Origin: Gymnorhina tibicen
Taxonomy: Eukaryota; Chordata; Aves; Passeriformes; Artamidae
Direction: 5' to 3'
DNA: 64,000 bases
Assembly: GCA_013399875.1 (NCBI GenBank)
Contig: VXAZ01008120.1
Coordinates: 310,001 to 374,000, forward strand
Shown: in pieces, positions 12,701 through 25,640 of the stretch
Layout of the letters: each line of letters opens with the position of its first letter
How positions within the stretch are numbered: position 1 is the stretch's first letter
The notes under the pieces: generated by a model
What the model was told of the DNA's origin: nothing
Seen by the model: only the letters and a program-made list of their open reading frames with translations
Database searches by the model: none
Position numbers and translations under genes: made by a program

Positions 12701-15188
12701 GCACTCATCTGAGTGAGCAAAGGCAGATGCTATTCAGGCTCATCTCAGATTATTCCATTTATAAGGCACAAAGCCCTGAGTAGCCACGCTCTTCAGTTCT
12801 GTTTCCAATGGCTGTTTCCATAAATTTGCAATTTACAGAATGTAAAGCAGGTATTCAACCCTGCTTTAACTCATTCCAACAGCTCAGTCTCTGAAGGGCT
12901 TTGTTGCACAAATGTCTCTATGTTCTTAGTGTCACTACACCCCTAAGGCAATTTACACATTGTAATTACAGATGCACCGTGCTTGTGTAAAGAGGGAGCT
13001 ACACCAGTACAGATTCGAAATTTTCTAGAATAAGATTTAGAAATTTTAGTCTACCCTAGACAGGTTATGAATACTTTAACCAGACATGCAATATATTGTT
13101 TTTTACCAGACAAATGCTTATGCCCTAAATAAAACTGCCTGACACCAACATAAGCTTTATTGCTTCTCAAGCCAAAATTAACTGTGCAGCACTTTCAGTT
13201 GGTATCTTTATATTTGTGATAAAGTGTGGGGAAAGGTTGCTCACCTTGACTATACAAATACAGTAAAGGCTGCAAAGCGTTCCATTACTAAGAAGCCCTT
13301 GCTCATCGAACTGCCTTTTCCTCAATGCAATGCTTGTTATCCTGGCGAGATTTTTTTGCTTCAGTGCAGATAAGGTTTTATCATCCTTCTCTTGAGTGCC
13401 AAATGTCGTGGCAATTGCAATTAACCCTTTATTGGCTAAAGGCAGCTGCAGGGTGTGTCCCTACAATTTCCAATTTTTCATAAGCATCAAAGCTGGAGAA
13501 GGAAATGGGTCTCTGCCTGTAAGCAATAACAAACATGGAAGAGGAATGTTGTTTATTTGGTGCAGCTGGAAAGAATGAAGATGATCATCTTCCTTTATCC
13601 CTTTCAGGAATTCAGACTGCTGTTAGGTAACAAGAAAACTATGCTAATAATTTTCCACGTAAGTAAGCAAGCATTTCACCACTGATGCTGCAATGGGCTT
13701 CTCTACTGCTGCCAAGTTGCACAGGTAATGAATAAAGCTTGTACAGTGGTTCCAGATCCACAGAGAAGCTCTTTGCCTAACTACACTGTAGCGATTAAAA
13801 CATTTGAAGGTGCTTAGCAGAGGACTCTTCAATTATGATGATTTTTTTGTTTAACAGAAATAACATAATTTATATGTTTTAGCTTTAAGACAAGATCCAT
13901 TACTAGGCTATATTCCTTCTCTTGCTTAGACTACATTCCTTTTTACACCATTAGATGTAAACTTTGAGTTTCTCCCCTTTAGGATGTGATTCCCAGAAGT
14001 AATGTTTTCAGGTTCTTTACTCCACTCTCTAGCTGCACTGGACTTGGGGACCTGGGGCTGGGAGCTGCTGCCAGTGTCAGGGCAGCTGGACACTGGAAGC
14101 AGCATTGTGCTTCAAGGATTCAGCCCTTGCCCACTTGCAGTGACGAGGGTATCTCTAGACAGGCAGGTGCAGGTGGTCCCAGGGCTGCTCCGCCTGCTCC
14201 TCAAGCTGCCAGGACACGAGCCCGTTCTGGCACAGAGGTGACAGCCTTAGCGTGGTACTCACATCCTGAGCTCAGATGCTCTGCTCTCAGCAAGGCTCGT
14301 ATGCTCAGGGGCAGGCATGTGCTAACACGACTGCTCGGTTTCTGGCTTAGGTCTGGCAGCCAGAAGAGGCCATGGGGATAGCAGATGTGTGGATGTCTGC
14401 ACTGGAATGAAGCTGTGCTTCAGTTTCATGGCTAATACTAAAGGATTCATTTTCAGAGGGACCTGGGAAGACTGACAGAGATATTTAGGTTGAGGCAGAC
14501 AGTGATTTATTCCTATCCACAATATAAACACCATGAGTATAGAAAAGCAATGTGGTGTGGGGCAACGTAGTCAGTAGACCAGCCCATGAGCCAGTCATGT
14601 GGGCACCACTGTCAGGAGACTGAGGCATGGAAGGGAGAGTCTAACAGTGAGTTATGGGAGTGCCAGTGGAATCTCCAAAGGGATTTTAATGGAGGTCCTG
14701 AAGAAAAGGATCATTTTAGGCAGGAAAAAGTGCTAATCATGATATGTTTTTTGTCATTCCAGAAGATAAAACAGCAATCAAGTTTCAGGAACCCAAGATA
14801 TCCCTTACGTATTGTGAAGGGCTAAAGATGTAAGAGAAAAACTGCAAGGGGAAAAGCTGATGGACTCTGTTATTCCATTTAACATGCAGAAAAAGCCTCA
14901 TTTGTGGGTAACAACCTTGGTTTGGTATTTCTGTAGCCCCAAACAAATGCTGCTCCAAAAAACTCCACATGCCATCTGCTCCACACCCCACCTTGGGCCA
15001 CAGATCTTTCCACCATACTCGACAACAAACTTCTGTAGGGAAGACTACAACACAAATTGTGCCATAGGGAGACATCAGGATATCAAAGAGAGTTACTAGT
15101 GCCCTGCATCATTGCCCTATAAAGGATATATTAGATAAACAATATGCAGAAGATTTAGGAGTGTGGCTTTACATTACAGGAAAAGACA
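9708..15188. other. Intergenic block without a recognised gene
   Basis: No exon, RNA gene or clear transposon recognised. A GC-richer patch at about 14030-14260 gives overlapping plus-strand frames of 79 and 131 codons that resemble no family I know. 13260-13460 is compositionally even and could be conserved non-coding sequence, but that cannot be judged from one genome. Confidence 0.55.
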
Positions 15189-15787
<599 letters not shown>

Positions 15788-18700
15788 GTTCTTGGCAGGT
15801 TGATCCAAGGGAAAGTTCTTTCCAAACTCCATGTTTGGTAATTAGTAGATCTTAGTCAGACGCTGGGGGCATTTGGCTTTTCCAGTGCCAATACCACTGG
15901 GAGTAAAAGGGCATGCCAGTAGAAGCAGAGACTTCCCACAGCCAAGTGATGGGAACGGGGAAAATTCTGAAATGGGAAAACAGAGCTGGTTTGCACCTCT
16001 CTGACATACAGGGAGAACTAAGGGCAAAGGCAGTATTTTCCATCATTTCCTACAGACTTTTGTGGCATTTGAAACAGGATCCACCTTCTTGTCTGCCTAT
16101 AGCTGTTTGGGAAAATGGGACACTGTTGCTAGTGCTACTGTCACACAACTCTGTATCGTGGTACAGCCCTTAAAACAAGGCATGTTTTTCCCTCAGGACC
16201 TTTGTCTGACAGACAGTCTTGCTATCACAGGAATAGCCCACATCTTTTCCTTATCTCTCCTGAGTCAGCATGGCCAGCCAGTAACTCAGCACTGACCCCA
16301 CCTTCGGCTGGGACTGGGTGTTGTTTCAGTGGCACCATCTGCCCAGGCTGCACTGCCACAGTACGGGCGCTTCAGCAATGAGCCCGTCTGGCTGGGGTGC
16401 TCCTGCCCTGATCCCTTCCATCTCCAGATGCTCCTTCATACCAGCCCCTCCACAGCCATTCATGGGGTTGTGCTGGGAACCACAGCACTGACGTGCGCCT
16501 CTGTAAAAAGAGCTCTCTGAGGGAAGGGAGGGATGTACCCATTTGCAGCTCATTTCCATTCAGTGGCCTAGGTCATGGCTTGGCCCCACAAATATTTGTG
16601 TCAGCATGAGAGAGGAACCAGTCTGCGGAGGTGTGGGGATGGTGATCCCCAAACCGTGACAGGGCAGGGCCATTTCTACCTGGTACAGGTAAAGATGGTC
16701 CAGCACCCTGTTACCAGCATAGAGTGCTTATCCTGCTCTATCCTGCTCTCTCTCTGCTCCCGTTTCTTCCAACTACAAGAGCAAGAGGTAGAAGGAGATT
16801 GCTAATGTTCATCTTGTCAGCAGGTGCAAATCTGTAAGAAAGAGGCAAAGACTTATCAAGGATCTCTTACATACTGTTAATTACTTATTTTTGAATGACT
16901 ATAAATAAATAGCCTAAACTCCCACTACCAGGTTGAGAATAATCTTTTCTTACAAGAGGAATGACTTTGCTCACAGTTTTATGTGGAGGCTTTGGAGGGT
17001 TTCATTACACACGGGCTGAAGTAGAATGCAAGAAAAATTAACTAATCTTATCTGGGTTTGAGAGTGGGAAGGGGATAGCAAGCTCTAAACAAAAAGGTGT
17101 ATCATTTTGACAAATACTGCGATGCTGCAGAGATTTAGTTAAACACTGCAACTCTGCATAAGGACATTCTGAATTTGCCTTATGTCTTGTTTTCTCTGGA
17201 TGTATGCCACAGAAGACAGATATAAACTAAAACTACGTTTGCCAGTACTGGAGGCTGGGATGATATAAGACACAACATCATCATAACTTCAGTTTAAAAC
17301 AGCAAAATCTTTGAAAGATACATGCTTTAATTCTCATGTATATCAGGAAACTGTATCTTCATGTGAAATCTGATTAGTTGTTGGTACAGTTAAGATGTAG
17401 CTTGATATTTCGTGAAATACTTTTATGTAGTACATTTTAACCAGGTATCTTAGTAGAGCTATTGCATAATCTACATCCATAGAATAACTTAACTAAAATA
17501 AATCTGCAATCTTATTTGTGCTATAACCATGTTTGGTGCAGTGTGTGTGAAGTGACTTACAGGTCTGTCAGCTGAAAAATGAAAAAATAGACCTAACCGT
17601 GTGGTACATTAACTGGTCTGTAATTCACAGGGAGAATGAGCAAAACAAGGAAAGACAAAGTCCCAGCATGCTATTCCATGGTCAATTAACATGCACTATT
17701 GTTTTCCTTGGGTGATGGCTGCTGACAACTGTGTGGTTGCAATAGCTGGGTGGTCTTTTTTCAGCTTATATAAATAAACACTGCAAATTCTGATATGGCT
17801 GGACCAGAGTCAGTATAAATGCCATCCTCACAAGAGAAAATACAGGATGCTTGCATTGCTGACAGGCACTTCTCAGGCTGAGCTTTCCTGTTATGGTAAT
17901 TCCACTTTCAGGGTACATAGTCACGGACCTAAAACCACTGTGGACTCAGAATGTGAGACACTGAACTAATCTTACTCTCTTGGCTGGCTCAAGGATGTTC
18001 AAAATGTTTTGAAGGAGTATCTTAGCAGGTAAGATCTGCTCTCCTACAACTAATCTGCCCAAAATAGTATCCTGAACTCATGATTTATCCATATCAAATG
18101 TACACTGCCACATGATCCTGCAGAGCACAGAAACTGGTATTGAAGGACAGGCAACTGCAGCTTCCTTGTTCCAGCTCAACCAGAAGATGGATAGTGCAGT
18201 TTCCCCCCCTTTCAGCCCAGACTCCATTTGAATTAATGAAGGAGCATTTTGGAGAGTGGAGTGGGAGCTGTGTAAACAACCTCAAAGGTGAAATGTGGCT
18301 CACCAACTAAGAAAGGCTGACTCGGAGGAAGAAAAAAAGAAGTCAAGGCAAACTTTACAAGGTTATCTCTATCAGGTAGGGATGCGGATAGACACCTATC
18401 TTAAGCATTGTATAGTACCTGAAAATAAAAAAAACCTGGAGATGAAGACTGTCAGGACTGGTAGGTAAAGTTAGGATTCCTGTTTGTTGGCTGATCAGAT
18501 TTCAAAGCAGCTTTACACTCAGGAACATAGTTCTGCTATTTTGGCAGACTCTTGGCACAAGAATGAAAGTTATTTCCTTAATATGAAGACAGCAAGAGGA
18601 AAATTGCTTGAGATGCTGGAAGTTTGGCTTCACTGCTTGTTTTGGGGGTATTTGTAACATTAAGCACTTCACTGTCTGGGGTCCCTCTATAATCAGTGGA

Positions 18701-19317
18701 GATAAGGACTTCTGCTCTCCATCACTCTGAAAGAGCTTATCTTTCCCTAGTGACCACAAAGAAAGCCCAAGAAGATGAACTAACTGACTTCAGCTGTAGT
18801 TCACATTACAAAGAGTTTCACAGCTATTCTGATTTAAAGTATCATCTCCTTCCTCTCCTTACAGACTTTTCCCCGGAGATGCCTCCTCTCATTTACACCC
18901 TGTCCAGTGGCATGCTATCCCTCAGTAGTGCAGCTGTACTGTAAACAGTTTTGCGCAACCACTCCAGTCAGAAAATAACAAAAAGGAAATTGTTTTTCAG
19001 ATGGAGTCTCCCAACCTGGTTCACAGTGACCACACAAGCAGCTCTATCAGCACAGCTGGTGCACCCTTTTCAGGGGCAGAATAAAGCGGCAGAGGGAAGA
19101 AGGAACAGCACTGGCTTAGCATAGTCATAACATCCCACAGCGCCTCAATCTGCCTCTGTGCTTCTGGAAAACACATTCATATTCCTAGGGCTGGGATAGG
19201 TCCTAGTTAGGTCCAAGGCCTGACTCTTCTAACAGAGTAAAGCTTGAGCATGCATCAGGCTTGCTCTCTATCTTTCTCTTCCTGTTGTCCCTGTGTTCAT
19301 GAGAAAGAAACCCAGAA

Positions 19318-19375
19318 GTGTGGGTGAGAGCACAGCTGGGATGTGCGTGTGGGTGAGAGCACAGCTGGGATGTGC
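19318..19375. repeat. Perfect 2 x 29 bp tandem duplication
   Basis: Bases 19318-19346 are repeated exactly at 19347-19375. The unit begins gtgtgggtgagagcacagct. The lack of any mismatch suggests a recent event. Confidence 0.97.
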
Positions 19376-20808
19376 TCCTGTGCAATGGTGCAGGAGCAAG
19401 ATCCTCTGGCATCTGTTGTTGAATCTACGGGTATCTACTGTGAGCCAAGTCAAGTCCCTAAAAATGTAGTTCAGCAATTTCAGTCCTTATATTGATGTGA
19501 CATCTTGGGTAGGCATTTGCTTGAGAAATTCCTTTTCCCATATCAAGTTGGAACAGTAACTCTTTTCCAACTTTCCAGCTCATAGCAAGGCTGCTATGAG
19601 GACAGAGGTCACCAGATCAGTGAGGTTCAGGCAAACTCAGAAAATTTAGAAGAAGACTGTAATTCCTTTGATGCCAAATTTGTTGATAAGATAATTCAGT
19701 GTAGTGTGAGCCAAATTCTTCTGGCTGCCTATTAAAGGCAGCCTCATGACAGATCCTCCTTGTGATGTGGCTCTACTCTGTAACTGCTGATTGTCGGCCT
19801 CTATTGTAACGTCTTCTGCAATAAGGCATCCGTTCCTCGGGGGCAAAACAAAATGGGTACTCCATACCAGAAATGAAAGTGCCATTGATTTTGTTGAGAA
19901 TTGTTATTACAATCATAAAAGGGTCCCTTCAGGCCTGCACACTGACACATGAGGCAGTGAAAATCAAAATCGCACTCTCAACTCCAAACAACCAGTGTGC
20001 TGGAAAGGGACGAAAAAGTAGTGGGAATCAACTGAAACAACTATGCAGTCATATTCTGAGATACTGGCAGAAGCAAAGTTTTCAGGGGCTTTCAGAAAAA
20101 GGGGACTGACAGCCAGTGTTTGATGGTGGGCCCAAAATGTATCAGAACAAGAGCACCAGATCTTTTAACTCCCTCAATGGAAAGAAGTACAAGCAGCATT
20201 CAGAGACAAAGTTTTAAGTAACAAGAACAAAGTCCCTTGCCTTCAAATGAGCCTGCAATTCAACAGGCAGCAAATATGAGTCCTATGATGGGAGGAAAAC
20301 TGGCAACAGATCTTCAGAAAGGATGTGATAACGTGCACTTTCTCTGCTGCTTAAATCAGTAAAGGATATACAGGTATATAGTAGGTACCAGTTCTCATCT
20401 CATGGCAGATTATGAGGATGTTGGTAAAATGCAAGGGGAGAGCAGGGGGAAAGGGTGAGTGGTCTGCAGTTGCATTTGGGGGTCTGTGTCACTGAACCCC
20501 CACCACACTGGACTGATCTTATGAGGAGAGCACACACCTGCACCCTGCTACAGCTGAACAGCAGCTCACCATCAGCGAACATAAAAGAAAAGCAAACCTC
20601 TCTAAGTGGCCTCTATTCAATAGCTGTATTTCTATTTTCTCAGCATGAATGGTGAGCTATCACAAATGCACCAGGCACAACTGGCACTGCAAACAAATTG
20701 ACAAAGAGCATTGGTTTAGAATCAGAAGAAGACATTCATAATTTTTAGGAATCTTTGATGCAGCAACACCAATTGTCCCTCAGCACTGGCTGGTGCTTTC
20801 CTACTTCT

Positions 20809-20826
20809 GTTTTGTTTTGTTTTGTT
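20809..20826 (+). repeat. Short TTTTG repeat
   Basis: About three and a half units of a TTTTG pentamer. Confidence 0.92.
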
Positions 20827-20900
20827 AATGAGTGGGAAGCAAAAGGCAGATCTAGTCACAGAAGCAACAACATTTAAAGAATCATCACTGATGGCCTCTT

Positions 20901-20950
20901 TTTATTTACTTGTAAATACACTCCCTTTATTTACTTGTGTTTACACTCAG
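20901..20950. repeat. 2 x 25 bp tandem duplication, diverged
   Basis: Both copies begin tttatttacttgt and contain tacactc. They differ at a few positions in the middle and at the end, so this is older than the duplication at 19318. Confidence 0.85.
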
Positions 20951-23900
20951 GGAGACAAGTCACTGCCACACTGCTTTGCAGTTTCTGCAGACATGCGTCA
21001 CCCCCCTGGAAGTGACCACTTGAGTGTAGAGGACTGAAAAAGTTATTGCATCTCTGCTGATTTATCTTGTTTTGGTGTTTTTTTTTCTACAGAACTTCTG
21101 CTTGTGATGTCTACCTGTCATTTTAACCTTATTTAATCTTAACTAAAATATTGGATCCCTTTGTCTAAATTTCTTATACCATTTTATCATATATACCTGT
21201 AATCTGGACATGATATTCAATGTGATTGTTTATCTCCTTAGGCCGGTTAAATCTATCTCTTGCAGTCTCTCACAAGTATCTTCACTTATACAGCTGAAGT
21301 TCTTTACTAGTCTATTGCCACCTCACACCTTGATGACTACCATTTCCTCTTTTCCTTCCTCCTTTACTCTAAAAGCCCTGCTTAATTCTACACATGGCTT
21401 CATCCTCATTAAATGCTCTAAGTGTTTCCTGCCTTCAAACAGCACAATGCCTCATAAAGAATATCTTAGGGTGAAAGTACTCAGATGATCCATCTCTTAC
21501 TACCACTCCAATCCTGAGATGAGTTTTGCATAGTATGCTTGCACCCATCCACCTGCCTGATTAGGGGCTTGCTGTCAGTGGTAGAGTGCAGATTCAGTGC
21601 TTGAGAAGAGACTGTTGCAAAGAGTAACCACAGGAGGTATCAGCCAAAATAATGTAAGAAACCTGGGGAGAGTTTAGAAGGATGATGCATGAGATCTGAT
21701 GCTTTTGCTTGTTTCAGGAGACAAAAGCTCACTGTGAGCTCAAGTTCTCACAGGTTTATGCAAGAAATACTGGGTATACTGTCCTGTACAGCTCCCTTTT
21801 GCCCTGTTACAGCACAAGACGGTCCACACAGAACAGTAGCAGAGTTCCTGCAGTTGTGTAAGTATGTTGATAAGCAAATTGCCTAGACAACTCATGCAGT
21901 AGTCAAATAACAAATGTTCAATCTGAAAAGAACCCCAGAGTATGAATGCCACTGAACACAAGAAATTGCTTCTGCTTCTTGAAACACAGAATGTTTGGCT
22001 TTAATACTGCTTTGTACATCTGTATGCTCAACTTTGTCAGCTCATGTCTTACCTTTTTTCATTAAACTGTGTACAGTAGCATAGAAGACAGAATCAGTTG
22101 TTCCTTTGATTGAGTGCAAGGCTGGAGAGACTGTCCATGTGCAATGCACAGGAGGTTGTCAGCTGAAACACCAAGGCACAAGTACAGTGTAGGACTTATG
22201 CTCACATTCACGAGTAGTGATGCTGTTACCTAGTTATGCACAAGTTCATAAAGGTTTGATATTGATAAATGCTAAGAAATAATGTGAAGGTATGTGGGAG
22301 AGAAGGAAGAAGAAGGAAGACATGATATTTTCTATAAATCAGGGGTCAAGGAAAAAAAATATTACAAAAAATGGGAACTTTAAAGCTATGGTACACTTAA
22401 CATCAAGGCAACCATCAGAGATAGAGAGGATCTTGCAAGTGAACTGATAACTCTTGTTTGTAGCATAAAGTTAATTACAAAAGGAAGCATCTGCCCTAAA
22501 ATTCACGAAACTGTCCTGTCGGCAGATGTGCCCATATGTGAGTATCCACCCTTGAACAGCTTTCTTTTAGGGCCTGCAGAGCATCCCCAGATTAGGTGTA
22601 TGGCAGTGGTGTCACTAAAACTTTGATTACCCAATTGAAACCAAAGCAGAGATCTCGCTGCCATGTGGGAACTTTCAGGTTCAAGGGTCTGTGTAATCTA
22701 AGCTGAGCTGCAGCCAGGAGGGGAGTAAACTGGGCTCTGCTCTAGCATTGCACTGCCAGCCAGCTAGGGACAAAGTTCTAAGCATCTGCTCTTGTGTAAG
22801 ACGTCTGGGTTTTGGCAGCTTTAGATGCAAAAACTGTTTGTAGCTTGTTTCTGGGCCAAGAGATAAGATGAACAAGAAAAAATGGAATTAACCTTTTATT
22901 AGAGAGCTGAATCATTATTAGTCCATGAGGCTGCTAAAGGGGCTTTTCTGGACTCGGAGTCTGAGTATTAATATAAGGTGGAGCACATAGCATTGTAACA
23001 TCAGGCACACCAGCTAAGCAGGATGAGTTGCAGCATGACTTAGTGTGCATGTAAAGCCCTCAAGGGAGGTGCATGGGAGCAGCTCTTTCCATGACAGAAA
23101 TGAATGACAACATTTTGAGAGCATATTTTTTCATGAGAAGACATGAGAGCTGAGGCTGCTCAGCAAGCACTGGATTTGGATCTGGCCAACAGGAGGAAGT
23201 GTGGAGTTGGGAAACATTGGCCTTGCAAGCAGGGTGGTGTTCAGACATCACCGAGGCACTGAGGTGAGCTAGCTGCTGCAAGGGTTCTGTGTATGGCACT
23301 GCTCCACAGAAGTGCAGAGAACAGACCTGGCCTGGGACAGATCTGTCCTGTCATAAGAGACTGTCCTAATCCATTACTGTGCTTTGCCGAGCGCTAGCTG
23401 AGAGTGACACTGGACATTCAAAACCCTTGGGAATATACCTGTTGCATGTGCAGTTTACCATTTACCCCAAGTCTGGAAGATGAGCCCAAACATGGGCAAA
23501 ACTCACCCAGACACAGGAAAGAGTTTGGTCCCATTTCACATTCAGAAGAGAATAGATATTTAACTTTACTTTCAGGTGCTCAGGCTGTTTCTAGAGAGAT
23601 CACTTCTCATTTTTGCACTAGCACTGGTGCAAATGTCAGCTGAGGAAATGCCACTGTGTTAACTAGGCTGGTAATCTCAGCTGGAAAACCTGTGGCTGTG
23701 AATATCCAACAAACAGCATATGAATAACAACCATTAATTGACTATTTTACACTGTGCCTGTGTATGCATGTGTTTGTGTGGGCGGTGAATGCATACAAGA
23801 TGTTCCTACAGATTCCTGCAGAACGGAAATTTGAAAGTGAAATTGAAGGTGCTGAAAGTTACTGTGTGCTGCGTAACAGTAATAGAAATGCTGTGCAGCC

Positions 23901-24690
23901 AGATGGTTTTTCCATAAGTCTTTGCTATAGACTGGTATTGGCCTCACTATATTAGTAAAATTATGCTTGCTGGTAAATGTCCATACTAAGCTGATGATGC
24001 ATTAAGGAACAATGTTTTTAATCAATAAGTGTTTGTCTGTCCATCCTGCTGATTTTATTTTCCCCAGAATATTTACTTTCATTCTGGAAAGATCTTAAGA
24101 GGAATGAGCTCCAGCATCAAAGGAAGATGTCAGAAAAATCTTTAGAGGTTAGCATCTTTTATGTGGATTTGGAGGTTTTAGACACTTGTTAAATTTAGGA
24201 GTTAAATGAGAACAGCTTTGACTGATGATGCAATGCAATGTTGGGATTGCAAGAAAAGATCCCAGCAGAAGGCCAGCACACAGATGTGTCAGATGAGACT
24301 GCATTCCACACACCAGAAGTCACGATCTCCTAACTGAGCCATCAGCAGCATTGATTTGGACTTCCTTATACTTGAAAGCATTCAGACACACTGGAAGAAA
24401 TTCCAGTCATTGCAAGTAAATTTAGGCTACCATTAAAAAGCCATGAGGTACCTTGCAAAACATCCTTACTTTTCTAGAAAGCAATTGTTCTTCACCTGGA
24501 ATCATTAACTCCAGACAACAGTAAGCTAAGAACAAAACATATAATTTGGTCCATTTCAGTATGTATTTACTTTCCTTGTTTGTTCTAATAGGGTAAGGGA
24601 ATAATTTTTGTGCACTTTCCTGATTGTCTTCTTCTCCTTTTGGGAATACACATAGGAAAAAAAACCCATGAAAGACTCTCAAGCTCCAAC

Positions 24691-25640
24691 AAAGAGTCAC
24701 AGGACCACAGACTAATTCAGACTGGAAGGCATCCCTGAGGCCATCTGACAGGCTACCTGCTCACAGCGGGGTTAACTTCAAAGCTAGGTGGGGTTGCTCA
24801 AGGCATTGACCAGCTGAATTTTGAAAATGTCCAGGACTGGAACTCCACAGCCTCTCCGCCCTGTGCCAGGGCAGTGTCACTTTCAGGATGACATTTTCTT
24901 TTCTTATATTTGGTTAGAGTTTGCTGTACTGCAAACGTTGTCATTTGTATGTTCCTGGTAAATGTCTGAGAAGAATCTGGCTCTGTTTGCTCTATAGCCT
25001 CCCTATCAGTGGAAGATGGCAATAAGCTTGCTTATTCTCCTCCTCTTTTTCAGGCTAAATAAACCTTGTTGTCTCAGTGTCTTCTCCCTTGCCCTGTGAC
25101 TTGTGGTCCTCTGCTGGATGTCCTCCTGTAAGCTGGACACGGTTCTTCAAATGCAGTCTCATTAGTACCAAATCGTGCTCCTAGCAAGGTTCTTCCTAAG
25201 AAATACGCTCCTTCTTGCCTTTCTTGGAGGTGGGTGTGATATTTGGTGGGTGTGGTATTTGCCTTTCTTCTTGACCTTGGGGACCTCATCAAATCACCAT
25301 AATTTTTCAAATATGATAGAGTATGGCCTTGCAATGGCACCAGCCAGCTCCCTCCTAACTCTTGGATCCACGCCATCACATCCCAAGGACTCACACACGT
25401 CCTCACGCTTACGCTGAAGCATTTGTTTACGCAGGCTCTGACTTAATCTTCCCTTACCATTAGCAGTATTTGTCTCCTTCAAACTCTGCCACAAGGCACG
25501 CAGCTCTGTGAGGCTGAAGGCAGACTTTGATAGTGAAGACTGAGGAAAAGACAAAAATAACACCTTCAGCCTTTTCCATATGCCCCATTACCAGGTCTCC
25601 TGCCCTATCAGGGATTGTTCTGAGCTGGCAATACTTTCTC
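24691..25640 (-). mobile_element. CR1 LINE copy with internal deletion
   Basis: Read on plus it begins with the complement of a CR1 3' end (gagtcacaggaccacag, then an actggaaggcatc-like block). It runs through the 3' UTR and ORF2 C-terminal region to about 25180, and then jumps to the start of the reverse-transcriptase domain. Minus-strand frames show DGVDPRVRRELAG and IIFEKLW, diagnostic of the CR1 RT N-terminus, and a frameshifted KKGKKE. The RT core between these parts is absent, so the copy is dead. A 16-bp tandem duplication (25229-25260) lies beside the junction. Confidence 0.88.

Larger units (their letters stand above)
15788..24690. other. Intergenic block without a recognised gene
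   Basis: It contains two small tandem duplications (19318-19375 and 20901-20950), a TTTTG run (20809-20826) and a GC-richer patch near 16290-16500. No coding or RNA feature is supported. Confidence 0.55.

Noticed and set aside
14002..14241. Plus-strand frame containing LDTGSS, like an aspartic protease motif
   Set aside because: There is only a short coincidental match in a GC-richer patch, with no surrounding protease or retroviral sequence.
25294..25563. Minus-strand 89-codon frame as a gene
   Set aside because: It is the start of a CR1 reverse-transcriptase domain inside a dead LINE copy.
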